Shown: piece by piece, positions 39,986-58,347 of the stretch
Numbering within the stretch: position 1 is the first letter of the stretch
Layout of the letters: each line of letters starts with the position of its first letter
Assembly (NCBI GenBank): GCA_030533445.1
Contig: CM060065.1
Span: 24,710,974 to 24,774,973 of the forward strand
Reading direction: 5' to 3'
From: Cyprinodon diabolis
Lineage: Eukaryota; Chordata; Actinopteri; Cyprinodontiformes; Cyprinodontidae
Length of the DNA: 64,000 nucleotides
Program-made: the position numbers and the translations under genes
The notes under the pieces: model-generated
What the model was told of the DNA's origin: nothing
Database searches by the model: none
What the model saw: the letters and a program-made list of their open reading frames with translations, nothing else

Positions 39986-40621
39986 TTTTTGACTATTGAG
40001 CTGATGTAACAAGTACATTTCTCGACTGCTTTGTCAACAGAGCTTTGTCACCCAGTGCTTATTCAAGGTGGTAGATTATTGAGAGAAGACTGAATACAAT
40101 ATAATGTGTTTTAATATGAGGGAATAGACTAATGTGGAAGTGGACATGAATCTGCTTCTTGCTTTATAACACTTAATTTTTTTTGGATGCAAAATTTTTT
40201 GAACTGAAGGATTTTGGAATTAATTGATTTTGTATAAACCTCTCTAAGAAGTTCAGAAGAATGCATCTGATCTTGCATCAGTGCGTTAGTGTTCATTTAT
40301 CCTCTCCAGGTTATTCCGTCAGGGTTGCAGTTGGGCCAGTGCTTATCTCCAGCATCTATGGCAGGAAATTAGTTCTTCTTATTTAACACTAGATAAAAAC
40401 AGGAAACAAATTTGGCAATTTGCTTACACTCTGTCTGTATTACAATGTGCAACTAGTTCTATTTTGTTTGTGTTTCTCAGTAACAGCTTTATATCTTTTG
40501 CAACATCAAAAGGTCTATAAAAATATGTTTAAAGAAGCGTGCACACTTCCCCTTATACGAGAACATTCATGGCCCTTTAACCTTTTACAGACAAATTTGC
40601 ATATTATGATTTTATGTGTCT

Positions 40622-40739
40622 GAGATGGACTGGCGACCTGTCCAGGGTGTACCCCACCTCTCGCACGTAGACAGCTGGAGATAGGCACCAGCACCTCTCA
40701 CGACCCCAGCTGGGATAAGAGTGAAGGAAAATGAACGGG
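40622..40739 (+). mobile_element. 5'-truncated SINE tail with perfect 12-bp target duplication
   Basis: Only the 3' part of the common SINE (from GAGATGGACTGGCGACCTGT) is present. The 12-bp TTTTATGTGTCT lies on both sides (40610-40621 and 40740-40751). So this fragment integrated as a truncated reverse transcript rather than being a broken full copy. Confidence 0.8.
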
Positions 40740-42219
40740 TTTTATGTGTCTCAAAGAATGACTTCTGTGTTTCAGCAGAAAGTTAATACCAGGCTCCTTA
40801 TCTTTTAATGTTGCTGTTATTGACGATATATTCCTGCTCCATGTACTGTCACAAATGTTCTCCTTCCGGCGATCTGCTTTACGAGAGATTTGTTTTTGGA
40901 CTAGCTATGTAGACTCTTATTTACTTCTGTGGATTATGTGTTTTATTGGGAAAATGATCTGTCTTTATATTCACATAGATATGGCATGGATGAGTCACTT
41001 CCTGCCAGTAAATGATTGCAGTGCAACGTCACATTGGTCATGCCTCTTTGTTGGCTCAGGTTACCCTGAGCTGAATAACCTGCCATAACCTTCTCCGTTA
41101 CCATTAGAAAACATTAAAAAAAATCAACAAATATATTATATTGAATATGTGACTGTCTTTATTTGATGGCTAGTTAATGTTAAATAGGGAGAGGTGTGAG
41201 CCAGTGGATTTCCATGACTTTTGATGCTGACTGACTTGCATATCCAGTCTGTCTGCCTGCTTTGTATTTGCAATTTGTTTTCATGTGTAATACCCACATG
41301 TTTTGTGCACAAACAGACCTGCAATGAATTCCTTTCTCATTGTTAAACAAGTACTTGCAAAGCTGTTAAAGCTTTGTCATGCTATAAAGCAAAACTGTAA
41401 GGTTGTGTCCCTCTTGTTCTTTGCTGTCCTGTATTTCTGTGTCTGAAGCAGCATCTTTGTACATTATCAGACAAGTCTTCAGTATTTCAAGTTTCTTATA
41501 GCAATGTATCCTTGTTATTAACATGCTGATGAAACTGCAGCTGACAGGGAAGTGATTAAACAGCCTGTTCCAGATTGATTTATTCAGTCAGATGTGTTGT
41601 ACCTAAGTCTGCTTCCTGAGAACAACAGACGTTCTCTCATTTTAGGTATTCACAGTAACACTCACTAATTAAGACTGCCTCGTTCACAGATTGGTATGTC
41701 TCTGCATGTTTTTATGATAATTTTCCTCTCCCAGTCAAAGATTCATTAAATCTCTGTCTTCGTTCGCTCTGTTTGATTTTTTTTTCACCCATGCAGAGCT
41801 TCAATCATTCATCAAAAGCAAAATGAAGCCAGTTGTCTCAAAGTAAACAGTCCAAGTTAATTAAGCCCAGTGTGCCAGTAAAGGATGAAAAAAACAACAA
41901 CTTTGCTTTCCAGAAACACTCCAGCTTCTGCCAGAGCTGCTGTGAAGTTGGTTGCTGGCGCTTCATTCTCTTTGATCTGGACTTCACTTTTGTTCTGATG
42001 TGGTTTGAACCTTATTTGGATCTTTGGCTGGATTTAAACAGACCCTGAGAGCAACTCTTCTATAGATGTATAATACACAACGTGAATTGTTTGATTTATT
42101 GAACTGATATTATAGTGAATCCAGAATCCAGATAGATGAATCATTGTCTGAAAGTGACTTATCTACATAAGATCTATAGAAAAATCTGTGTTGTGCTTCA
42201 CAAAAATAGAGGAAATATT

Positions 42220-42504
42220 GTTACGGCCCAAGGCCTTTTCCTCTGGGTCTTTAACCTCCATGTTTTGCACTCCTTAATTGGTGCTGATTGGAAGTGGAGG
42301 CAGCTGGCCAGTGTCTCCAGATGACGTCAGATCCACTTTAAGATGTACCACTTTCTTTGACTAAGCCCTTTTATTTTCTCTCTCCCCCTTTCTCCCTTTC
42401 TTCCCCAACCAGTTATGATTTTTGTTAAATAAATTCCTTTTTTTAAGTTATCCCTAGCGTTGCTTCCCTTTCATTTGTTATGGTTTAAGAGCCGGACCAT
42501 AACA
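42220..42504 (+). repeat. 5' LTR, 285 bp
   Basis: Starts TGTTACGGCC, ends GGACCATAACA. Contains a CRE-like TGACGTCA at about 42323 and a poly(A) signal AATAAA in TTGTTAAATAAATTCC. Identical to the 3' LTR by eye except that it lacks 19 bp within a CT-rich tract near 42380. Confidence 0.97.
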
Positions 42505-42507
42505 AAT

Positions 42508-42520
42508 TGGGGGCTTGTTC
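42508..42520 (+). other. Primer binding site candidate, tRNA-Pro-like
   Basis: TGGGGGCTTGTTC lies three bases inside the 5' LTR. It resembles the 3' end complement of tRNA-Pro used by many vertebrate retroelements (TGGGGGCTCGTCC), with two differences. Confidence 0.6.
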
Positions 42521-43071
42521 AAATTTATGTTAGGTTTGTTACGTTAGTTAATTAGTAAACATTGTTTGTTAATTTAATTGGGAAGCTAGTGTGGAAATCT
42601 TGTGTTTAGTTTTGGGGAACTTTTTTTTTTTGTTTCATTTTTCTCTGGTTTGGGGTAAGTGGCTTGCTTTTATCTCATCTGATGAGCTCACTGGTAAGTC
42701 TTGATTGATGTCTGATTTGTGCAGTTCATTATGTCTGATCTGAACTGATTCCCCTGTAGGCCTCAGCGTGTCTCCCCTTTGGGATTCATGTGCTCAAAAA
42801 CAATAGTGTGAGATCATATGGTTGGAGCAGTTGTCTCGGGGGCACAGCCATAGTGTTGGGGGCGGGGTTGCAGATTTTTTTTGGTCGCCTCTTCCACTCT
42901 ACTGGTATTAAGTGCGTAAATACCCACCGTCTCTGATCTCTGAAGACTAGGGTTGAGCTAGAAAGTTTTGATAGGCAGTTAGAGGGGAGGTTCGGGTTGG
43001 TTGTTTTGTGTTGCACGGATTGTCAGCAATTAAACTTTTGAATCATTGTTTTTTTGATTAAGACTTTAGTC

Positions 43072-44192
43072 ATGTCTGTGGAGGACTTTAATAAATCCCC
43101 ATCAGTAGAATTTTTGGAGCAATGTTCTAGAGAACAATTGGTAAAAATTGCTGAACACTATAAAATAAGTGTTGGTGACAAAAGGTTGAAAGACAATGTC
43201 AAAGCAGTTTTAAGGGAGAACTGCTGTTGTTTTCAACTTCCAGACCTGAAGATTTGGGTGCTCGGGTTGTAAAGCCTGACCTTTTGGATTTTGAGCAACA
43301 AAAAGAGATGTTAAGGTTGAGAATGCAACTGGAGAAGGAAAAGGAGTTGGCTTTAGAGAGGTTACGACAGCAGGCAGATTTGGATAAGGCTCTTGCTTTG
43401 GAAAAGATGAGACAGGAAACTGAATTGGCGAGAATAAATTTGGAAAGTGAAAAATTAAATCTGGTGAAAGATGGCAAATTATCTGTGGAATCTTGTGGTG
43501 GGGACTCAAAATGCAAACCCTCTGATATTTTAAATGACTTGCGTTTGGTGCCCAAGTTTAGTGAAAAGGATGTTGACACTTTCTTCACTTTGTTTGAAAG
43601 GGTTGCAGACACAAGAGATTGGTCTGATTCAGACCGCAAAATTTTGCTTCAGTGTGTTTTGGTTGGTCGTGCTCAGGAAGCTTTCTCTATGTTGAGTTTG
43701 GATGATGGCCAAGATTATGCTAAGGTTAAAGCTGCAATATTGAAAGCATATGAATTAGTCCCTGAAGCATACAGACAAAAGTTTAGAAACTGGAAAAAAG
43801 GTGACAAAACTTATGTAGAATTTGCAAGAGATTTGGAAATTCATTTCAACCGATGGTGCACTTCCTCTGAGGTTATAACACTTGGTGACCTCTGTAATTT
43901 AATGGTTTTGGAACAATTTAAAAACTCTGTTTCTCATAATATTGCAGTGTACATTAGTGAACAGAAGGTTAAAACGGTGTCAGAAGCTGCAGTGTTGGCT
44001 GATGATTTTGTCTTGACGCATAAAGATACAAGTGGAGAGCATGCAGATGGAAGGAGAGTTCCAAACTGGCATTCGACACATTCTGGAGGTTCTTTTCTTG
44101 ATCGCAGTAACCATGATCTGGACAAAATTTGTAATTATTGTCACAGAAAAGGTCATTGGAAGAAAGACTGCTTTGTTGAAATCCAGAAATAA
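43072..44192 (+). pseudogene. gag of Gmr1-type element (SCAN-related capsid, zinc knuckle), one frame break
   Basis: Structural protein that would assemble the particle. The first frame starts at 43072 (MSVEDFNKSP) with a short helical SAP-like region and runs to a stop near 43272. The main frame resumes in a different register from about 43230, so a frame break lies near 43215-43235. The main frame has a Lys/Glu-rich coiled coil, then a capsid-like domain (about 43540-43930). In this family the C-terminal capsid part (KAYELVPEAYRQKFRNW) is the proposed source of the vertebrate SCAN domain. It ends with one CCHC knuckle (CNYCHRKGHWKKDC) and stops at 44190-44192. Confidence 0.85.
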
Positions 44193-47100
44193 AAATGGAA
44201 CTCAGGCTAAACCAGCAGCGTTTGCTGCATCAGTTTCTGTGAGTGTTCCTCACGAAGTGGCTGAAGTAAAATCTCCTGTGAAATCTGATTTGAGTTCGTA
44301 CAAACCATTTCTGTTGGAAGGACAAGTTTCTTTGGTTGGGAGTGATGTTAAGGTGCCAGTTACTATCTTAAGAGATACTGGTGCATATGATTTGTTAATT
44401 TTGGCATCTGTTTTACCTTTTTCGGATGATTCTGACACTGGATTATCTATACCCGTGTTGGGTATGGGCATGTCTGTGTTTTGTGTTCCAGTACATAAAC
44501 TCATGCTCCATTCAGAGTTGTTTGAAGGAGAAGTAAGGATGGGTGTGAGACCTGCGCTGCCTGTGATGGGTGTTACAGTTATACTGGGGAACTGTATAGC
44601 TGGAGGGAAAGTCTGGCCTGATCAACCAGAGTCTCCAGTTGTTGTTTCAGTACCTTTGATCAGCAGTGGTCCTGATGACAGTGAAAAGTCACACCCTGAC
44701 ATTTTCCAAGCATGTGCTGTGACACGGGCAATGACAGCATCCACTGATGTACATCAGGATGTAGACTTTGGAAAAGATAAATGGATTCCCTCTTTATGTT
44801 TGTCTAATATTCCTCTGTCTATTTCACAGGATGATCTGGGACAGAAGCAAAGATCTGACCCCACCATACAGCATTTATTTCAGTCTGCATTGTCTGCTGA
44901 GGAGTTGCAGAGCCATGCTCATGGGTACTTTGTTGAAAACAAGATATTGTTAAGGAAGTGGATGCCATGTGGTGAGAATGTTATTGGGGAGCCAGTTTAT
45001 CAGGTTGTGGTGCCTTTGAAATGGCGTGACTTGGTTTTACAGGTGACTCATGATGACTCTGGACACATGGGAGTTAGGAAAACCTACGACCGCATTTTGA
45101 GAAATTTCTTTTGGCCACGACTGAAAAAGGATGTTTCTTCTTATATTAAAACTTGTCACACCTGTCAACTTACTGGTAAACCCAATCAAGTGCTAAACCG
45201 GGCACCACTGTATCCTATTCCAACTATTGGTAGACCATTTGAGCACTTAATAATTGATTGTGTGGGTCCTCTTCCCCCTTCACGTTCAGGTGCGAAGTAC
45301 TTATTGACTGTTATGTGCCAAAGTACCAGGTATCCAGCAGCATATCCATTGCACACACTTGCTGCAAAGTCTATGGTGCGGGCTCTTATGCAGTTTATTG
45401 GTATTTTTGGGATACCTAAAGTCATTCAGAGTGACCAAGGATCTAATTTCTCCTCTCATATGTTTGCACAGGGTTTGAAGCAGCTGCACATTAAGCATAA
45501 CCAGTCTACAGCATACCATGCGCAGAGCCAAGGAGCACTGGAACGATTTCATCAAACATTAAAATCTTTGCTCCGTGCTTATTGTGTTCAGATGAATGCT
45601 GATTGGGAGGATGGTCTACCTTGGTTGTTGCTTGCAGCAAGAGAAGTAACACAAGAGAGTACGGGCTTTAGCCCTAATGAATTGGTGTTTGGTCATATTG
45701 TGCGTTGTCCGTTAAAAGTTTTGAAAGATGAGTGCCAGGATGTTGAACCACCACAAAACCTGTTGGATTATGTTAATGGGTTTAAGCAGAGACTCTTTAC
45801 TGCTACTCAGTTGGCAAAAGAGAAACTATCATCTGCACAGGAGAAGATTAAGCGTTTGTATGATAAGAAAGCTGAACATCGTGTTTTCCTTTCAGGTGAT
45901 CAAGTAATGGCTTTACTTCCTGTTGTGACTTCGCCATTTCAGGCCAAATTTTCTGGTCCGCACACAGTTTTGAAACGGCTGTCTGACCAAAACTATCTCA
46001 TTGCAACTCCAGAAAGGCGGAAGAAACGGCGAATGCTTCATGTCAACTTATTGAAACCTTATCATGCTCGTGCTGATAATGTCTTGGTGGATGAAGTTCA
46101 CCCTGTGTGCATTGCGGAAACAGTGACATGTGCTGGTGGTGAAGGGAGTGGTGATGGGTTGCCTGTTCCAGATTCAGCCATGTTAACTGGTCGACTCAAG
46201 AATTCCGAAGTATTGGACAGCATAGATACTGTACTAAGTTATTTGTCAGAATCTCAACGCTTTGAGTTGATTCAGTTGATAAAATCCCATTCTGGTTTAT
46301 TTGCAGACGTCCCATCCTGCACGCACCTGATCGAACATGATATTGAGGTGGGTGATGTACAACCCATAAAACAGCAGTTTTACAGGGTTAACCCAGAGAA
46401 ACGTAAACATCTGGATGCTGAGGTTGACTACATGTTAAAAAATGGCATCGCTCAAGCATCATGTTCAAGCTGGTCTTCACCTTGCTTGCTGGTTCCAAAA
46501 TCGGACAAAACCTATAGATTTTGTTCCGATTTTAGGAAAGTCAATAGCGTAACCAAACCTGATTCGTATCCTCTACCTCGTATGGATGATTGCATTGACC
46601 AGATTGGTAATGCTAAATTCATTAGTAAGATAGACCTGTTAAAAGGTTATTGGCAGGTCCCTTTAACTAAAAGGGCACAAGAAATTTCTGCTTTTATTAC
46701 ACCAAGTGGCTTATATTCATACAATGTTATGCCTTTTGGCTTGAGAAATGCGCCAGCGACTTTTCAACGCTTGATGAATAAAGTTGTTGGGGGTTTAGAA
46801 GGCTGTTCTGTCTATTTGGATGACGTTGTCGTCTATTCTGATAGTTGGTCTTCTCACATGGAACGACTCACCGCTTTGTTTGACCGTTTGCGCGATGCGC
46901 GTTTGACAGTGAATCTGATCAAATGTGACTTTGCTCAAGCGACTGTTACTTATCTTGGTCATCAAGTGGGTCAAGGTAAAGTACGTCCAGTTAGTGCAAA
47001 AGTTGAAGCGATTGGAAAAATATCCAGTACCAACGACTAAAAAGGAACTCATGAAATTCTTGGGTTTAGTGGGATACTATAGAGCTTTCTGCCGAAACTT

Positions 47101-47620
47101 TTCAACTGTGGTTGCACCTCTGACAGACCTCTTGAAAAGCAAGGTGAAATACATTTGGTCCTCTGTCTGTCAGCAGGCTTTTGAAGATGTTAAGATGATG
47201 CTATGCAATTCTCCTGTCTTGTTAGCTCCTGATATGACTAAGCCTTTTCAGCTCCAGGTTGATGCCAGTCATGTTGGTGCAGGGGGGGTTCTTTTGCAAC
47301 AGGATGGCTTTTCAATTGAAAGACCTGTGAGTTTTTTTTCTAAGAAATTTAACAAGCATCAGCTGAATTATTCAGTCATTGAAAAAGAGACCCTTGCTCT
47401 TATTTGGTCTTTATAGCATTTTGAGGTCTATGTAGTTTCAGGGCCTCTAACTGTTTTTACAGATCACAATCCTTTGACCTTCTTGAATTCTTTTCGTTGT
47501 CCAAATCAAAGACTTGTGAGATGGTCATTGTTTCTGCAGTCTTTTTCCTTAGATATTTATCATATCAAGGGGAAGGATAATGTCATTGCAGATGCGTTAT
47601 CAAGAGCACCAAGTCAGTAA
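44193..47620 (+). pseudogene. pol of Gmr1-type element: PR, INT, RT, RNase H in that order, broken
   Basis: Pol lies in the +1 frame relative to gag and overlaps its end. Protease has DTGA near 44378. Integrase begins with an HHCC finger (H..H about 45050, CHTCQ near 45160), then catalytic D (IIDCVGPL), D (QSDQGSN) and E (GALERFHQ). Reverse transcriptase follows, about 46330-46960, with FSKIDL-like FISKIDLLKGYWQ, FGLRNAPATFQR and the YLDD box at 46815. The pol frame stops at 47038-47040, and the sequence continues in another register to a TAG at 47414-47416. RNase H text (VDASHVGAGG, then TDHNPLTFL) continues to a stop at 47618. Two breaks therefore separate this copy from an intact pol. Confidence 0.9.
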
Positions 47621-47833
47621 TGTTTTTTTTTTGTTTTTTTTTCTCTCCTTACCTGTCTAATGGTCACTTCAAGGTACCTGTCGTTGAGTTATGGATGGGG
47701 TCGGAGAGGATTTAAGTTTTTGTTTTATTTCAGCTGGTCTGAGATATTGTTAGTGCACTTAATTTTGTTTTTCTTTTTTTTCCCCCAGATGTTATTGTAC
47801 AGGTTGCCCAGGGTTCCAATGGGGACCCTGTCT

Positions 47834-47846
47834 TGAAGAGGGGGGG
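47834..47846 (+). other. Polypurine tract
   Basis: GAAGAGGGGGGG lies directly before the 3' LTR and would prime plus-strand synthesis. Confidence 0.85.
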
Positions 47847-48150
47847 TGTTACGGCCCAAGGCCTTTTCCTCTGGGTCTTTAACCTCCATGTTTTGCACTC
47901 CTTAATTGGTGCTGATTGGAAGTGGAGGCAGCTGGCCAGTGTCTCCAGATGACGTCAGATCCACTTTAAGATGTACCACTTTCTTTGACTAAGCCCTTTT
48001 ATTTTCTTTCTGTCTCCCTGTCACTCTCTCCCCCTTTCTCCCTTTCTTCCCCAACCAGTTATGATTTTTGTTAAATAAATTCCTTTTTTTAAGTTATCCC
48101 TAGCGTTGCTTCCCTTTCATTTGTTATGGTTTAAGAGCCGGACCATAACA
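47847..48150 (+). repeat. 3' LTR, 304 bp
   Basis: Same ends as the 5' LTR. It carries an extra 19 bp in the CT-rich tract (TTTCTGTCTCCCTGTCACTC). No other differences were seen by eye. Confidence 0.97.
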
Positions 48151-55130
<6,980 letters not shown>

Positions 55131-55373
55131 ATGCACTAACCCATACAAGCATACTGTGCCCAAACGTGCGCCCTAACCCCTATATCCCTCACTATCACTA
55201 TAAAGAGTGGGGACTATATAGTGGACTTTATAGTAAACTCAGTTAACTGACCGTTCGGACAGATGATCACTACTTTTTGTTCCCCATTGGTCACAAAACT
55301 CCTCCTCCACCGCACGGTGCCTGCGACATCTTTGTTATTAGTCGCCGCTGTCGGGTAGCAACAGCCTATTGCA

Positions 55374-56087
55374 CAGAGGTGTCAAGAAACGTAGTACAAA
55401 TACTTTGTTACTGTACTTAAGTACACTTTTTAGGTATCTATACTTTACTCCATAACTTATTTTTCTTCCTACTTCAGACGTTTTCACACAAGTATCTTTA
55501 CTTTCTATTCCTTACATTTTAAAACAAACGTTACTCGTTGCTCTTGGCTTCGGTTTAATGTTTATAAATATTTATTTCACATAATGTGCACCATCCAATG
55601 CAGATCATTGGCGCCATCCACATCTAGTGAAAACTAGTGTAATTGGATGAGTCATATAACGCAAACACTGATTGGTTAGCTAAAGGAAATCATCAGAAGC
55701 AAGCAGGTGTTCTTCAAACTATAAACGTGTATTGTTTACGCCATGCTACAATGTCGGATTGAGAAAAAGATGTTGAAAGGTCAGACACAGGCGAGAGCGT
55801 ATCGGGAGATTGAGATGGAGACTAACAAGACCTTCCTCATCCTTGGCCCTGTCTCAAAGAATTTTTCGAAATAGTCGGAAAATTTAGCTTTCAATTCATA
55901 TAGTGGCATCTGGCTTTTTTTTAGGTTACTTTATACTTTTATACTTTAAGTAGTTTTTGGAGCACATACTTTTTCAATTTTACTTGAGTAAAGAGGTCAA
56001 ATTGATACTCCAACTTTTACCAGAATGTTTTTAAACTGCAGTATCTACTTCTACTTAAGTAACAAATGTGTATTTTTGACAACACTG
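55374..56087. mobile_element. Non-autonomous hAT element, 714 bp
   Basis: The left end is CAGAGGTGTCAAGAAACGTA and the right end, inverted, is CAGTGTTGTCAAAAATACAC. The 8-bp target duplication CTATTGCA is perfect at 55366-55373 and 56088-56095. Both arms carry ACTTAAGTA motifs in several copies, a well-known fish repeat. It has no coding capacity. Its flanks (55140-55365 and 56096-56240) look like one older repeat that it split. Confidence 0.88.
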
Positions 56088-56269
56088 CTATTGCAACAGC
56101 GGGCTGTTGTGACAGCGAATCCCATAATGCTTTGTGAGGAGAGCTCTCAATGTAAAGCATTCAGGGATATATCTGCCTCTTCTGAGGCCTTTCTTTTCTT
56201 CTCATACACTTTGTAGACACTTTTTCTCTTACGACCCTCGGCCATTTTCAAAGAAACCTGGTAAAAAAG

Positions 56270-56468
56270 TGAGCTTCAATGACTGGCTGAAATGGTAGCT
56301 CACCATAGATATACGCCTGAAAGTGCGCATGCACAGAAAAATGTAGCTAACAGGCCTAGCACAAAGGACGGCATTACGTAAACATACAGTATCACCAGAA
56401 TGATTGACAATTAGGAGGACCACTTATTTAGATGATCCACCAGAAATAAAAGATCGTCCTCTATACCT
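56270..56468. mobile_element. TTAA-target MITE, copy B (partial)
   Basis: Only the right part is clear: AGGAGGACCACTTATTT, GATGATCCACC and the end CCTCTATACCT followed by TTAA (56469-56472). The left end was not found. Confidence 0.5.
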
Positions 56469-56634
56469 TTAAGTGGTGTGCCAACAGAGTCTTATCTGAA
56501 TATGTTAAAACTTTAAAAGTTAATGTTTTTGCTGAATGAGAAATTCAAATACACGGAAAATGAATGATTGGTAAACTGATAATAATTAGTTAAACTTTTT
56601 ATCTAACTATAACATTAAACCTTGTGGACATTAG

Positions 56635-56894
56635 AGGTATGGTAGAGGATGTTATTTTTCCAGGTGGATCATCAAAATAACTTGCTCGTCCTCATTTTCA
56701 TAGTGGAAAAAATTGCAAACTTCTGGAAAATAAGCTTGTATGAGCGATGGAAGCAGCAAGTTTTAAACAGAGAGTGTACGCATTTAACAGACATTCCCTC
56801 TTGGGAGCTGGTAGAGGGTTGTGTATGTGCTTTTTTTTTTAAAGTGGAGAGGGTGGGTCTTTTCAAAAGATTGTTATAATCCTCCAGTATACCT
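56635..56894. mobile_element. TTAA-target MITE, copy C
   Basis: Begins AGGTATGGTAGAGGATG after TTAG (56631-56634) and ends CCTCCAGTATACCT before TTAA (56895-56898). The interior GTGGATCATCAAAATAAC matches copy A. Confidence 0.7.
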
Positions 56895-57042
56895 TTAAAG
56901 ATAGGATTTTGTTTTCTTTTTTTCAATATTAATAGAAAGCTTTTTATCAGTGAGTGGCTCCTGTCTGGTTTTGAGATTAAAAAAAGACAGAAGTAGAACC
57001 ACAGAGCCAGTAAGAAGGTCCTCAGTCAAACAAGAAGCTTAA

Positions 57043-57378
57043 AGGTATAGAGGATGATTTTCGCAAATTTTTTAAAAGACCCACCCTCTCCACTGAATGC
57101 ACATGCACAACCCTGAACCCGCTCCCGAGAGAGAACGTCTATTAAATGCATGTGAGAGCGTACAAGAGTCCATTTCTCCTCGTGCATGCTCTATTTAAAA
57201 GTTGCTGTTTGCATTGCTCATGCAAGCTTAAAGATGATTTTTATTTTTTCCACTACGTCAGACTCACCACTGGTAAGTGAAAATGGGGATGAGCACGTAG
57301 GACGGCTTTACGTAAACAGTTAGGAGGAACACTTACTTTGATGATCCACTCGGAAAAAGAACATTCTCCTCTATACCT
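57043..57378. mobile_element. TTAA-target MITE, copy D, inverted
   Basis: Begins AGGTATAGAGGATG after TTAA (57039-57042) and ends TCCTCTATACCT before TTAG. Interior is in the opposite orientation to copies A and C, with TGATGATCCACTCGG near its right end. Confidence 0.7.
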
Positions 57379-58347
57379 TTAGTTAATCCCCTCAAGTCAG
57401 GTTACATAAATGTTTTTGACTGCATCACAAATGGCTGGTACAATGCTACCACCACTGCCTTGAAGCTACAAAGTCCTTGGTTGGATTCCTTGCCCAGGGT
57501 CATTGTATAAAGTTAGCATTTTTGCCTTGTAAATCTGTAAATTCACTCTTCGAACTGTCCAAAGAACACATGTTTGGTAGACTGGTCTCTTTAAATTGTA
57601 TGGTTGTTTATTTGTTGTTTTTTCTTCTTGATTTAATCCTGATTATAAGGTACTGGTGTGGTTGTTGATGAATGCTGTCCTTTATTAAGGTATAATTAAT
57701 TGGACCGATGTCTTTTTAGTTCTTGCACAGATACAGAATGTCATACTGTGCTGCTTAGGATTTAATGATAGTTGCCCCCAGGAGAGGAAAATATCTAAGT
57801 TTCAAAGATGATTAGATTGACTGAAATACACTAGTAATTTAAAAGGAAATACTACCAATTTTTTTAAGTTACTCTTATTATGTAACAATTTTAACTTAAC
57901 TATAATTATGTAGTTATTATAGCAGATTGATTGTCAGCTATTTTTCATGTTAGCTGTACTGGATCAATTATACTGGTTGAAACATACATTATTATTTGTT
58001 CCTTATCAAAAGTCTAAAGCTAAATACACAATGGTTTCATAGCAAGGTTTTTGTGTTGGATTTCAGTCCATCTCTTGAAGCCTTGAAGATGGATTTGGGA
58101 TTTTTAGGAGCCTTCAATTATAGCTGGTTTAAAGATAAGACTCTGTCACAGTGGGCTTTTTAGACCATAGGAGTCACATATTGCATGATTACTGGTTCCT
58201 GGCATGGCTTTAAAACTGAACCTGTTGCTGTTTAAATGACTGGAATTTTTGTTTGTTACTGGAGATACTGGAGAAAAAGGGGATAACATTGGTGACATAA
58301 TTGAAGTTTTATTTCATAGCTATTGACTGTGGTTGTATGGTTTAGTA

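Larger units (their letters stand above)
42220..48150 (+). mobile_element. Gmr1-type Ty3/Gypsy LTR retrotransposon, complete
   Basis: A 5.93-kb element bounded by direct LTRs that start TGTTACGG and end CATAACA, with ATAT on both sides (42216-42219 and 48151-48154). The internal order is gag, protease, integrase, reverse transcriptase, RNase H. Having integrase before reverse transcriptase is the hallmark of Gmr1-like elements, first described from Atlantic cod. No envelope-like frame is present, so this is a retrotransposon rather than a retrovirus. Coding regions carry three or four breaks (see gag and pol entries), though the LTRs are nearly identical. Confidence 0.95.

Noticed and set aside
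42786..43016. Minus-strand frame in the retroelement leader
   Set aside because: Antisense to the untranslated leader between primer site and gag; no conserved motif.
44032..44175. First part of the long pol-frame ORF as a pol N-terminus
   Set aside because: It is the out-of-frame reading of the gag zinc-knuckle region; pol most likely starts after it.
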